Source: Cryptomeria japonica
Lineage: Eukaryota > Streptophyta > Pinopsida > Cupressales > Cupressaceae
Length of the DNA stretch: 64,000 bases
Assembly: GCF_030272615.1 (NCBI RefSeq)
Contig: NC_081410.1
Location: 145,322,349 to 145,386,348, forward strand
Reading direction: 5' to 3'
The notes under the pieces were generated by a model. The model was not told the origin of the DNA. It searched no databases and saw nothing but the letters and a program-made list of their open reading frames with translations. This document shows, piece by piece, positions 47,917-58,308 of this stretch. A program made the translations under genes and the position numbers. Position 1 is the stretch's first letter. Every line of letters starts with the position of its first letter.

Positions 47917-49508
47917 TGTTGAGCTTTTTAATTACAATTGAGGTTGGAATACTAATTCACAACTCAGGGATTTTTATCAACACTAAGCAACCCTTCATAA
48001 ACTAGAAACTACATTTAATTATCAACCCAAGGACGTGAACTTGAAATGAGACAACACTGTATATCCACTATGGAATCTTTATAAGTTGTTATTTCAATTG
48101 TGTATAGCAAATAAACTTAGAATAATATGCTGAATTTAAAATGCGACAATGTTGGAAATAAAACTAACTACACAGCAGTGGCTGCAAGAAGACTGGTTAT
48201 TTGCAATAATAGTGGCTGCATGCCAACTGTTCTAAAACTAGTGAAATTAAATATGCTAAAAACAAAACCTATCATAATCAACTCACTAATAAAATTAAAT
48301 CATAATGAAAAAAATTCTAAACTATGATGAAATCATAGTTCCTCAAGTGGCCCTTGCTTGAGTTGCTTTAATCTGTCATTAGCATTCCATCTTCAATAGA
48401 CAAGCTTCAATGCTCAAATAATATTCTTATTGCAAATCAAATATTACATGGACATATATCAAACTTGTTTATTGAATATGAACACCACTAAAAAGACTCA
48501 ACACTAACTGGATATTCTCTACACTATTCTCAATGCTACTTACTCACAACTCAACAAAATCTCAGATTTATGCTTGAGGATTGAGAGTTGGAGTAATTAC
48601 AAACTCAACAACTTATTAAAAATGTCATCTCCTATGAAATCAAGGAGATGACTTATTATATTCATGACTAGTAATAAAGATTAAACTAGCAAGAGTTGAG
48701 AGAGTTCTAATCAACTTCAAACTCTACAACTATAAAATGCAGTCATGGTTGAACATGTGTACAAAACATGTTAAATTATTTATGAATCATCAAATATTTT
48801 TTTCCATAGTCTTCTCCAATGTTATTTTAATTCAATAACACCAAATGCACGAACTCATGAAGAGGTAGAAGAGTACAAGTTGAATTAGAACTAAATCCTT
48901 AACTACTGCCTTGAAATATGCTAGTTTGTCTCAGTAAACTTATGGTGATTACAGCTCATTAACTATTTTGAATCAGCTCAAACGGTTTAAACCCTTTTTA
49001 GATCTCCTTTTAATCTTTTCAGATCATTTTGAAAATCTAAATTTTGTTAAGAAATGAGTGAGATATTCCCATTAAACTGAAACTGGTATTTTGTTTTTTT
49101 CTGCAAATCATTTTGAAAATCTGAATTTTGTTAAGAAATGAGTGAGATATTCCCGTTAAACTGAAACAGGTATTTTTTTTTTTTTTTTACACTTTCAGTC
49201 AATTGCTACATTTGTCAATTGCCAACTCGCTCCTCCTTTCTTCTAGCTATATGAACAACTCAAAACACTCAAAAACAATATTTTAATCATTCTAAAGTAA
49301 TTTACATTCAACAATAACCATTTATAATAATATTTTATCATCATTTAGCATCAACTAGCTAGACACATATGCATATCAAACATCATTAATCCTAGTTAAT
49401 GTTTCACAAAACCAAGGTAATGTTTGGAAATGACTTGGAAGGACATTATAAACATGAGGTAAAGTATCATAAAACATGAAATAATATGTTCAATTTATAG
49501 GCTCATCA
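47917..49508. mobile_element. Insertion s4 in C 3' LTR, probable solo LTR
   Basis: 1,592 bp absent from the 5' LTR of C. Ends are TGTTGAGC and GCTCATCA, an imperfect 8-bp inverted repeat with TG...CA. Flanks are GCTTT (47912-47916) and GGTTT (49509-49513), an imperfect 5-bp duplication. AT-rich with no significant ORF. It lacks the GATTCACCCCC box of the copia LTRs here, so it belongs to another family. Confidence 0.7.
49023..49190. repeat. Tandem duplication inside s4
   Basis: A segment of about 85 bp (tcattttgaaaatctaaatt ... ttaaactgaaactggtattt) occurs twice in a row with few changes, and the second copy ends in a T run of about 13. Confidence 0.9.
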
Positions 49509-49702
49509 GGTTTTTCACCCGTAAGGGTTTTCCCATGTGAATTTTGGTGCATACTACTTTGTGTTTGTGTTTTTCATGTTACTTTGTTTATCTTGTATTA
49601 TGTATCTTAACTTGTTGTAATTCAAATTGAAACACTCATCTGATTTACTTCTCTAATAAACTAACATTAGGAAGGTGTTTTTTGGCCTCTGCTTTCCTTA
49701 CA
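49509..49702 (+). repeat. Element C 3' LTR, right part
   Basis: Contains cacccgtaagggttttccc and CATGTGAATTTT (CACGTG in the 5' LTR), ending GCTTTCCTTACA before the TGAAG duplicate. Confidence 0.92.
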
Positions 49703-49707
49703 TGAAG

Positions 49708-50286
49708 GAGTTATGATTAGAGGAGTTGCCCCCTTGACTAACATTTGTAGGTATGACATTTTGAGTAGAGGTAGCCATGATGTTGGGTGTAACGTAGGAA
49801 CACTAGCCCTAGGGGTGGTCAAAGGAATGGAATGATTAAATTTACTAGGAGGTTGTGCGTAACCAAGGACTTCTCATAACTCTTCAAAGGCATAATATTA
49901 GTGTCAACAATATGAGCAATGCCATGCAAGATATCAACACCAAGTTTATCACTTTGAACCATTATTTTCAATCCTTCAATCAATGGTAGAGCTTCACTTT
50001 CTAGGTATTGTTAACTCATCCATTATTGAATATTTTCAATTTGATTAATAATCTTCTCCGACTGGTCAATGGAAACCCTAGTTAGTGATTCATCCACATC
50101 ATGAGAATTATAAAAAGAACGAGGATAAATGGGGATATTTGTAGGATTGCTAGAACCGCCAACATCCTCATGAAATAAGTTATCCAAATTAGGCTCCACC
50201 TCCTCGGTAATTAAACCTTGGGAAGCCTTAATTCTACAACTTCTCACGGGGAAATTATAGGCTGGACTAATAGTAGTAGAACTCAT
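49708..50286 (-). pseudogene. Element A gag, first fragment (N-terminus)
   Basis: ATG 50286 opens MSSTTISPAYNFPVRSCRIK; an acidic segment follows (EEVEPNLDNLFHEDVGG). Stops at 50023 and further left. It has no conserved domain, as usual for the N-terminal region of plant Ty3/gypsy Gag, and I assign it by position and strand between the A leader and the capsid fragment at 9775. Confidence 0.6.
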
Positions 50287-50439
50287 GCACTAATGGAGGG
50301 AAATTGGAAATTTGAAATTTGAATTTTGAATGTTGAAATTTGAACTTTGAAATCTAACTTGCAAGACAATTGAATGATGCAAAATTCTAGAAAAATATGA
50401 TTATTCAATTAAACAAACAAATTGATTGAAGGAATAAAG

Positions 50440-51060
50440 AACAATAATGTAACCCTCTAGGAAATTTAAATTTAAAATTAAGGGTTTGTGAAAATAACCT
50501 CTTAATTTTAGAATTTAAATTTGAAATTGTCCACAAGAAAATTAAATCCAAAATTAGGGCCTTGTAAAAAAAACCTCTTAATTTTAAAATTTAAATTTAA
50601 ATTGTCCACAAGCTCAATTTTTAAAAAAAATTAAATTAGGATTTTTTAAATTAACAACATATTTTTTTTAAATTTGAAATTTAAACTTGCAAGTGAAAAT
50701 TTGAATTTTGAAATTGAAACAAGATACTCAACTCTGAAATTATTAATTCAAAATTTAGACAATCCACAAGTTCAATTTTAAAATTAAAAATTAGGGTTTT
50801 TGAAATTAACCACTTATTTTTTAAAATTTGATTCGAATTTAAACATGTAGATGAAAATTTGAATTGTAAAATTGGATACCACTCAGATCTGAAATAATTT
50901 ATCCAAATTAGACAAATCACAAGCTCAATTTTGAATTTAAAAATTAGGGTATTAATGAAATTAACCTCTAAATTTTTAAAATTTGAAAGGAAATCAAACT
51001 TGTAAATATAAATTTGAATTTTAAATTGCATAAATGCTCAGATCTGAAAACAAAAATCAG
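50440..51060. repeat. Element A leader: AT-rich imperfect tandem repeats
   Basis: The leader between LTR and gag repeats a theme of roughly 110-125 bp four to five times: aaattagggttttt, gaaattaacctcttaa, ttttaaaatttaaat, attgtccacaagctcaat. Copies are diverged. No coding potential (ORFs here are low-complexity Phe/Leu/Asn). Confidence 0.75.
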
Positions 51061-51077
51061 AATTAAGGGTGTAAAAG

Positions 51078-51095
51078 GAGTTGGGTTCACCAAAA
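51078..51095 (-). promoter_or_regulatory. Element A primer binding site
   Basis: Minus strand TTTTGGTGAACCCAACTCC begins directly after the LTR end CTCTACA. It matches the site of element D in the first 13 nt. Confidence 0.75.
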
Positions 51096-52299
51096 TGTAG
51101 AGGTGAAAATTGGATTTGGCAATTTGCAACATAGAAGGGAGAAATCACCAAATCAATTTTGCATAAAAACCTTTACATTCAAAAGAGGGAAGGGAATCCA
51201 CTAGATTCAGTCACAAATCAAATAAGGATTGAATACTAAATGGATTGATTAATTTTATGGGGGTTTTTCCTCTTTTTTGTAAGTTGAAATGTTGATTTAA
51301 TGTAAAGTGCTGAAAAATGAAGGCAAAACTAAGAAAACAGTGAGCTAGAGATGCGGGTTTTTCATGTGCACTTGAATATGAGTAGTATAAGCTGACTCAG
51401 ATCTGGCCCTTGAAAAAGCTCCTAAAAAGTCAGGACCATGACGTAGCACCACAGTCCTCTAAAATTTTTGCACACCAAAAAGGGTTGATTCGTCTTAGTG
51501 AATGAGTGTTATTATGAAGAGTACAACTTTGTACATGTTTCTTAACCAAAAGAAGGGGAAATAGGTGGGGAATAGGGGCTTCCCTTAGGTCAAACCACTA
51601 TTTTGGAATTAACCATGAAATTGAAATAAATATAATTGAAATGACTGTAAGGAAAAGTTCTTCTTTTGAGCGAGATGTTGAATTATGACCGAAAATTGAG
51701 TAATGATACCTCCTTGTGAAGTTTTATTTGCCTCCACATGGAATTAGGGTTTCATAAAATAGGATGTAGATCTCCACTTCAATGCTTGAATATTGACTTT
51801 ATTGTTGCTCGAAGGCTTGAAGGAAGACTGAAAATGCTCAATTGCTCTTGAATGCTTGAATGCTTGAATGCTTGATCTCATGTGTGCTCTTTATAATTGA
51901 TGGATGCTCGTGTATCATGAATCCATATCAAAATGAGAGGGGAAATCCTTTTTATATACTTTCCCATTGGGAAAATTGGCTAATTTTCCAACTTGAGCTG
52001 ACGTGAAGAGGGGAATCCTGCTCATATTTGAAATGTTGCATTGGGTTTTGAGGGGCCCCAAATTAGAGTTGACCATGGTGTGGAATCATGCTCCCGATGA
52101 GGACCATGGCATAGTGCAATGGTCATACCCTATTTTGGGGTGGGATTAAGGTGCAAAATATGATGCATTTTGAGTTTTATGATATTTATGATGTGTATGA
52201 GCATAATTAGGTCTTCAATCAGACCAAGGGGTGCAAACAGTAAGGTGAAGACCCAAATGTGGTCAAAATTGCAAAGGGGTGTAATTTTAGGATGCTACA
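51096..52299 (-). repeat. Element A 5' LTR
   Basis: Minus-strand LTR starting TGTAGCATCCTAAAATTACA (right end, may begin two bases further out) and ending CTCTACA (left end, 51096). About 1.2 kb. It includes paired words gaccatggtgtgg and gaggaccatggcat near 52070-52120 and a ladder of aatgcttg words (51845-51880). The partner 3' LTR is outside the window. Confidence 0.75.
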
Positions 52300-52530
52300 C
52301 AAGATGAGAGCAATGGATATGTCAGGGTCAGTGAATAGTTCCTCAGCGAGTTGGATTCTTTGAAAGTTCTTGGCTAATCTCTTACGTTCTACTCTCCTAA
52401 TGTTTCCTGAAATCCTAAACTTCACTCTATGTGACATTAATTTTTTGGTTCATTTTAAAGGATGCGAGACAAAATCCTATGTTACAGATGCGAGACACTT
52501 TCTAAGATAAGGATGCAAGACACTTAGAAT
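52300..52530. other. Segment between two related LTRs, with short repeats
   Basis: On the minus strand 52437-52300 reads MSHRVKFRISGNIRRVERKR then LAKNFQRIQLAEELFTDPDI; I do not recognise it. The word GATGCGAGAC (or GATGCAAGAC) recurs at about 52461, 52487 and 52512. This is flanking DNA for both A and the LTR at 52531, either a small host remnant or an older element. Confidence 0.4.
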
Positions 52531-53654
52531 TGTAATGGGTGTAAAATTAGGGTTTTAACCATAAAAGGATAAAAACCACTAATTTTACCGTTACATTCAA
52601 AAGAGGGGTGAAACCCAACAAATTCAATCACAAACCAAAGAGATAAGGATTGGATATTAATTAGATTTCAAGGTGGTAAGATTTTTTTACCCTTTGTTGT
52701 GAGTTGAATTGTTGAAATTAGGGAAAAGTGCTGAAATAAAGGTAGAAATGCAGAAACAGTGAGCTACAGATGTGGGATTGAGACACACCCCTAGATCTGA
52801 GTAATATATGAAAATACATATCTGACCCTCAAAAAAATCTCCAAAAATGTTGGGACTGGAATGCCCATTTCTTTGGTCCTCCCAAATTTTCGGACACCAA
52901 GAGAGGTTGATTCATCTCTATAAATAATGCTTATTCTAAAGATTGCAACTCCGTACATGTTTCACACACATAGAAAGAAAGGGAAATAGGTTGGGAATAG
53001 AGGCTTTCCTAAGTCAAACCCTAGTATAGGAATTAACCTTGATTGAAATATTGCAAATACTTAAATAAATAATGGAGAAATATACCTCAGATCTGCAATG
53101 ATTGATAATGATGCTTTTCTTCTTGAATGTAATCACATATATTTTATGAAATGGCATGAACATGATGAAAACCTAATCACACACACATGATTGCAAATTA
53201 AAGATGTAATGTTGCTCCACAATTGATGAATGAAGAATATGCAACCTTGAAGACCTCTAGAGATGCTTGATGAATGCTTCAACGTTGGAATGCTTGATGA
53301 TGATAATTTCATCCTTCTCCTATAATGTGATATTATCCTTGTCTCTCAAAATGAGAATGAAAAGCCTCCTTATATACTTTCACATCAAAAAATATATTAA
53401 TTTCCTGACATAGGCCGACATGGGGAGGGATTTCCCACCCAAATTTGAAAATGCAAGAGGGGGCCAAGATAGGGCCCAATGAAGGAGGACCAGAGCATGG
53501 TGCCCTCATCCAGTGAGGACAAAAGAACCATGCCCTTGTCCTACCCTATTTTAGGGCCAAACCAAGGGTTCATGCAATTTGTAAGATTAAAATAAAGCCA
53601 TATCTGCATGATTATATTTTGTTGAAACTATGTATAAGGATTGTCGCATGACAT
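52531..53654 (-). repeat. Element G 3' LTR (related to A LTR)
   Basis: The left end TGTAATGGGTGTAAAATTAG parallels TGTAGAGGTGAAAATTGG of A, and ttacattcaaaagaggg is shared further in (51171 and 52589). The right end on the minus strand is TGTCATGCGACAA. Immediately right of it the minus strand has GGAAACGAGGGAAAGC, a good polypurine tract. That makes this a 3' LTR of a minus-strand element extending rightwards. The 5' LTR is not seen. Boundaries were chosen by comparison with A. Confidence 0.65.
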
Positions 53655-53656
53655 TC

Positions 53657-53675
53657 AGCTTTCCCTCGTTTCCTG
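53657..53675 (-). promoter_or_regulatory. Element G polypurine tract
   Basis: The minus strand reads GGAAACGAGGGAAAGCTGA just inside the LTR at 53654. Only one C and one T interrupt 17 purines. Confidence 0.6.
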
Positions 53676-54464
53676 AGCTTATCTTGTCAAGTTGAGCTTC
53701 TTCTTGACTTGCACATCACCCAAGAACCCATCCACATGGTCCTAATAAAATCTCAACAATCAATTCCATATCCACATCCACTTGCACCTCTATTTTCTCT
53801 ATTGCCTAAATCAATCCCATCAATTACATTTGCCCATCAGGATGTATCCTTCCCATGTCTAGCACATTATCACAATCCTATTCTTGCTCTTGGCAAGAGA
53901 TGTCAGTTGACCATGTGTATGTCATTTGCATGATTTCATCTTTTTCTTTGATTTGCATCTTTGTGCCCTATGACTACTTCTATCTTGGGTTGCCTTGATA
54001 ATCATATATCTTGGTATATCCTAGGTTGGTGTATATTGGGGCAATTTGTGTGGTATGGCATGTTTGAGGGTTTCTCTTGCATGATCCTGCAATCTCACAT
54101 TTTAATAATCATGATATTTGCGAGAATGTATGCATTGAGATACCTATTAGCTAAGAGTCTATTCCATGCCTTGGATCTTCACAAAATCTTGATTCCTATA
54201 ATCAGTGGTGTAGATCATCCTTGGCAATATCAAACTAGGTTTTCTCTCCACATCTACACATCAACAAATCAACTCCCATCCATTCATTCCATTTTCATCA
54301 TTCTCCATCTTGGAGACTTCAATTTATTCATTTTCCCCCTTCTTCTTTTATTTTCCTATATCATTGTATTATGGTTGGATCATTACAAAAATTATGCATT
54401 CCCATCTCATTGTATCTGCATACACATTGTCATTGGATTCATCTCTTGTATTATAGCTGCATTA

Positions 54465-54790
54465 GGTTTCTCATTTAACTACATTTTCATTTATCATTAT
54501 CATTTAGTTGCATTATCATTTAGCTACATTTTTCGTTTATCATTATCATTTAGTTGCATTATCATTTAGTTATATTTTTTATTTATCATTATCATTTAGT
54601 TGCATTATTACTTAGTTGCATTATCATTTAGTTGCATTTTTCCTTATCATTTAGTAAAAATTTTCATTACCATTTAATTATCACTTGGTTGCATTTTTTA
54701 TTATCATTTAATTGCATTTTTATTTTTTGTTATCATTTAGTCACATTTGTCATTTTCCTTATCATTTAGTTCATCATCGTTGCATTCATT
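54465..54790. repeat. Degenerate ATTATCATTTAGTTGC tandem repeat
   Basis: About 15 variable-spaced copies of attatcatttagttgcatt, some reduced to atcatttagt. Probably slippage-derived. Confidence 0.85.
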
Positions 54791-55800
54791 TCATATCATC
54801 ACTATCATTAACCATTTATTTACATTACAATCATGCATATTACATTTGCACTAGGAATCATATGCACATTAGGTACATTCATTACATTGCATTTTACATC
54901 ATATAATTATCTCATTTTTACATATCCTTATAAATATTTCATATTGTTTCATTACACATCATAATAGGAATAACCATCTCATTTTTTATCATTTCATATC
55001 ATATAGTATCATCCATAAATGCCATAAATTCATACATGTACACCATTCATCATCATTTAGATCCCATCCTGCATACATTATAGGTTAGGCATAATCATGG
55101 CATATCACAAAATCACACACATCACATCATGTGTCCATCATGCATCCACAACATGTTAGAAACATGCCATATAAATATTAACATACATATCGTATAAGCA
55201 CCCATCATGCATTAAAAACATGTCAGGTCATCATCATCATCATAATTGTATACGATGAAAAATGATGATGATAAACTATTCTAAAACCACAAAGATCTAA
55301 TCACAACAAACCATACTTTTACAATAAAATATCCACCATACACCAATGAAGATACCTACTTGAACATGCAACTCAACAAATTGAACAACAATACCATTCA
55401 CATGCCAAGTAGGGTTTCAATCTCTGTTGTCTCCTATCTCCATTGATCTTGTTTTATATATTTGATCTCAGATTTTGTATGTGCACAAGAGCTCAACAAA
55501 GAACAAATTGTGGTTGTGAAGTCACTTGATCGCAAGAAGGCTTGATAGTCACATTAGGTAGATGTATTAGGTCTTAGAAAGAGAGAAAGAATCCTCTTAT
55601 ATAGAAGATACTTTAGAAAATGGAGGCATAAGATTAAGAGGTGAAAGAAATAAATGGTCGGCTAGGATTAAAGGGTAGGTATAAGAAATAATAAAATAAT
55701 GAAGGGGGTAGGTAGAGGAAAATTAGAAGATCAATGACATGTGTCATGAAGAGAAAAAGCTAATCAATTAATTAAATAAATAAAGATTTATTTAATTAAT

Positions 55801-55970
55801 AGAGGCAGTGGGACCAATTAAATAAATAAAATATTTATTTAATTTAGGAGAAAGATAATTTAAATAATAAAAATATGTATTTAATAGAGGCAGTGGGACC
55901 AATTAAATAAATAAAATATTTATTTAATTTAGGAGAAAGATAATTTAAATAATAAAAATATGTATTTAAA
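55801..55970. repeat. 85-bp tandem duplication with palindromic core
   Basis: Two near-identical 85-bp units (starting at 55801 and 55886), each beginning agaggcagtgggaccaatt and holding an inverted repeat AATTAAATAAATA / TATTTATTTAATT with an AAA spacer. Confidence 0.92.
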
Positions 55971-56058
55971 TGAGGAAAGGGCTAGAAAAGGTTACATGAA
56001 AATTAAATAAATAAAAATTTATTTAATTAATAAAAAAGTTAGTATACATTTTACCCCT

Positions 56059-56094
56059 CTTTGAGACAATGCAACATGTCGCATTGTTTCAAAG
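56059..56094. other. Hairpin, 14-bp arms
   Basis: Arms CTTTGAGACAATGC (56059-56072) and GCATTGTTTCAAAG (56081-56094) pair at 13 of 14 positions around the loop AACATGTC. It lies about 340 bp left of the PMD start codon. The role is unknown. Confidence 0.8.
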
Positions 56095-56429
56095 AAGATA
56101 AGATAAACTAATACCAAGTTACTCCAAGACGGGAATGATATGCCCCCTCAAGACATTGGATGGAAAAAGTGCAGACAATCTCTCGATAAGAAAGAAAGGC
56201 TAGAAAGGATTGATAAGATAGGGTGACAAAATTATGCAGGAAAAAGACAGACTCAAGAAGGAAGAATTGAAATGGCAAACTAGGGTTGAGCAACCTATAT
56301 ATGCAGGCTGGAATGAAAAAAACATCCTCATTGGCATCCATAGCACTCACCAGATTAGAGCAGAGTAGAGCACCTAGAGAGAAATCAATAGTACAGGAGT
56401 GATGGAAGATAGGCTTCATAGATTTGATC

Positions 56430-58303
56430 ATGTCTGATGGTTCTAGCGACCAGATGACATGGGTGAATCAGTATGTACCTTGACCTTGCTTTGTAAGTTT
56501 TGCATTTATGACATATTTAATGCATTGTAGGAGTAATTTAGCAAAATCATGAAAGCGATCTTTAGGTCAAAATCGCGTCTATATTATATTTGATCGCGTC
56601 TATGATGAACAGGCACATTTAGGTTGAGTATGCATGCATCTGTGTATGTCATCATGTTTGCATGCATGTATGTTTGCATATGTGATAAACAAACACATCT
56701 ACATAGAAAAATAATGTTTAGGTAGAACAGTGTCACACCTGTGTTGATAAAGCATGTCTATGGTGCCAAACCATGCATAGGTTAGGTAAAATCGCGTCTT
56801 TGTTGCAAAAAAAGTGTCTATACTTAGAAAAGGACAAAATTGATAGTTTTGTGATCGACATACACTGTCAGTTCGATAAACTACTAAGAGGACTCAGTCA
56901 ACAGGTGCCCTAGGGTAGACAAACTAGAAACAAGGCTAGAATTGATAATTTTGTTATAAACATATGTTGCCAGTTCGATAAACTGCTCAGAAGACTCACT
57001 CAATAGGTGCCCTAAAACAAATAGGTTTGCTAATCTGAATATAAGATAAGTTGTTGAACTGATAAAATCTGATGAGTGCTCTACCAAGATAGGTTAAAGT
57101 GCAATGTGACAAACATAAGCACTAGGATGGATAGGGTAAGATATGTATCACTATATGATGAACACAAGTACCACTAGAATTGACACGATTGGTTTGATTG
57201 AATGTAGGAGGACTTGCCCCAGCTAGAGTCATGAGAGAGAATCCCATTGACTCGGCGATTACGACCAGACTTGACCGGCGATGATCATGTCACTATTGAT
57301 GCTATGGGACCAAGGCATGCGATGTTTATGCTAGAGCTTCGAATGGATAGTGGACTGTGACTACTCTTGGAGAGAGGTGGTACTTAGAGACATGCACCTT
57401 TTATTTGTCAACTGGTGAGATGTCAGTCACATTAAAGGATGCATACAGGATACTACGAATACTGATTCATGGAGATCTAGTAGTATATGACCGGGAAGGA
57501 GATAGGGATGCACTCTAATGAGTCTTAAGAGATCTAGATCTAGAGCTCAGACTAGGACATTTAAGCTGGGATGTCATATATTCCAGCGGATAGACATTGG
57601 CAGAAATGTTAGGAGCGATGATCAGTGGGTATCTATGTCCTGATAGAGTGACACGTGGATTGGCCAGTGGATGGGAGAGGACATTGGAGATCATACTCAC
57701 TTAGAGGAGGAGATTTTCATGGGGGCCTTGTGTACTAGCACACCTATACCATGAGCCTCATTAGTGTGTTTACCTCGGTGGTTGCGGGATAGGGAGTGGG
57801 GTGACTCTTCTACAGGTATGGGCCTATGAGCATATAGTAGTGACGAGGCTTATCCACTTCAGATTCAGAGGGTATGGGCATGCATATGTACACCTATATA
57901 GCTTGATTACTTCCTAGCCATGGATTGGGAAGGTAGATTACTAGTGGCAGATCATCAATGATATAGAAAATGTTATATGGCAGTCGTATATTGATTGTGA
58001 GGCCCGGGAGGAGGACACCACAGAGCTACCATTTTGTTTCTACAATAGGTATCTCATTGGTAGAAATCCTTACATTTTGGATAGGCATTTGATAGACAAG
58101 GTCACTAGATAGTTTGGTAGGAGAGAGTGGATGCCACAAGGTTCGAGAGAGTTTGCAAGGATAGTTAGAGAGCAAACTCACTGGGGGTCGATTTTGTCCT
58201 ATGATGTGGCAATTACCCAATTTCAGGAGATGATGCTCATGCCATGGGACATTTTCCTGGATATCATTGATGCAGGGATGGATGATGAGTACAGAGCATA
58301 CTT
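56430..58303 (+). pseudogene. Second PMD pseudogene, 5' and central part
   Basis: Exon 1: ATG 56430, MSDGSSDQMTWVNQ, donor GTATGT at 56471. The intron of about 737 bp ends in AATGTAG at 57201-57207. Exon 2 contains TTLGERWYLETCTFYLSTGE, then MSVTLKDAYRILRILIHGDL, the PMD core. Further on are MLGAMISGYLCPDRVTRGLA, TLLQVWAYEHIVVTR (cf. TLLQVWMFEHI in D), REWMPQGSREFARIVREQTH and MPWDIFLDIIDAGMDDEYRA. At least eight stops. It is split at 58303 by solo LTR s5 and continues at 60820. It may be the antisense gene of element G, as in D, or an old host-type copy. Confidence 0.82.
56560..57045. repeat. Repeats within the PMD intron
   Basis: The word atcgcgtct(a/t)t occurs at about 56572, 56586 and 56789, with decayed forms nearby. 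A diverged duplication of about 110 bp (aattgatagttttgtgat from 56828; aattgataattttgttata from 56940) shares cagttcgataaact and ggtgcccta. Confidence 0.75.
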
Positions 58304-58308
58304 TAAGG

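Larger units (their letters stand above)
53676..56429. other. Long AT-rich spacer of probable element G
   Basis: 2.75 kb with no recognisable gene. The 202-codon plus ORF at 53961-54569 is hydrophobic, His/Ile/Phe-rich and built in part from the local repeats, so I treat it as chance. Content: TCATTTAG repeats (54465-54790), an 85-bp duplication with palindromic AT core (55801-55970) and a hairpin (56059-56094). Confidence 0.5.

Noticed and set aside
53961-54569. A 202-codon plus-strand ORF with many hydrophobic residues, superficially like a membrane protein.
   Set aside because: His/Ile/Phe-rich composition arises from AT-rich, pyrimidine-biased DNA and the local TCATTTAG repeats; no homologue motif, no splice or regulatory context.
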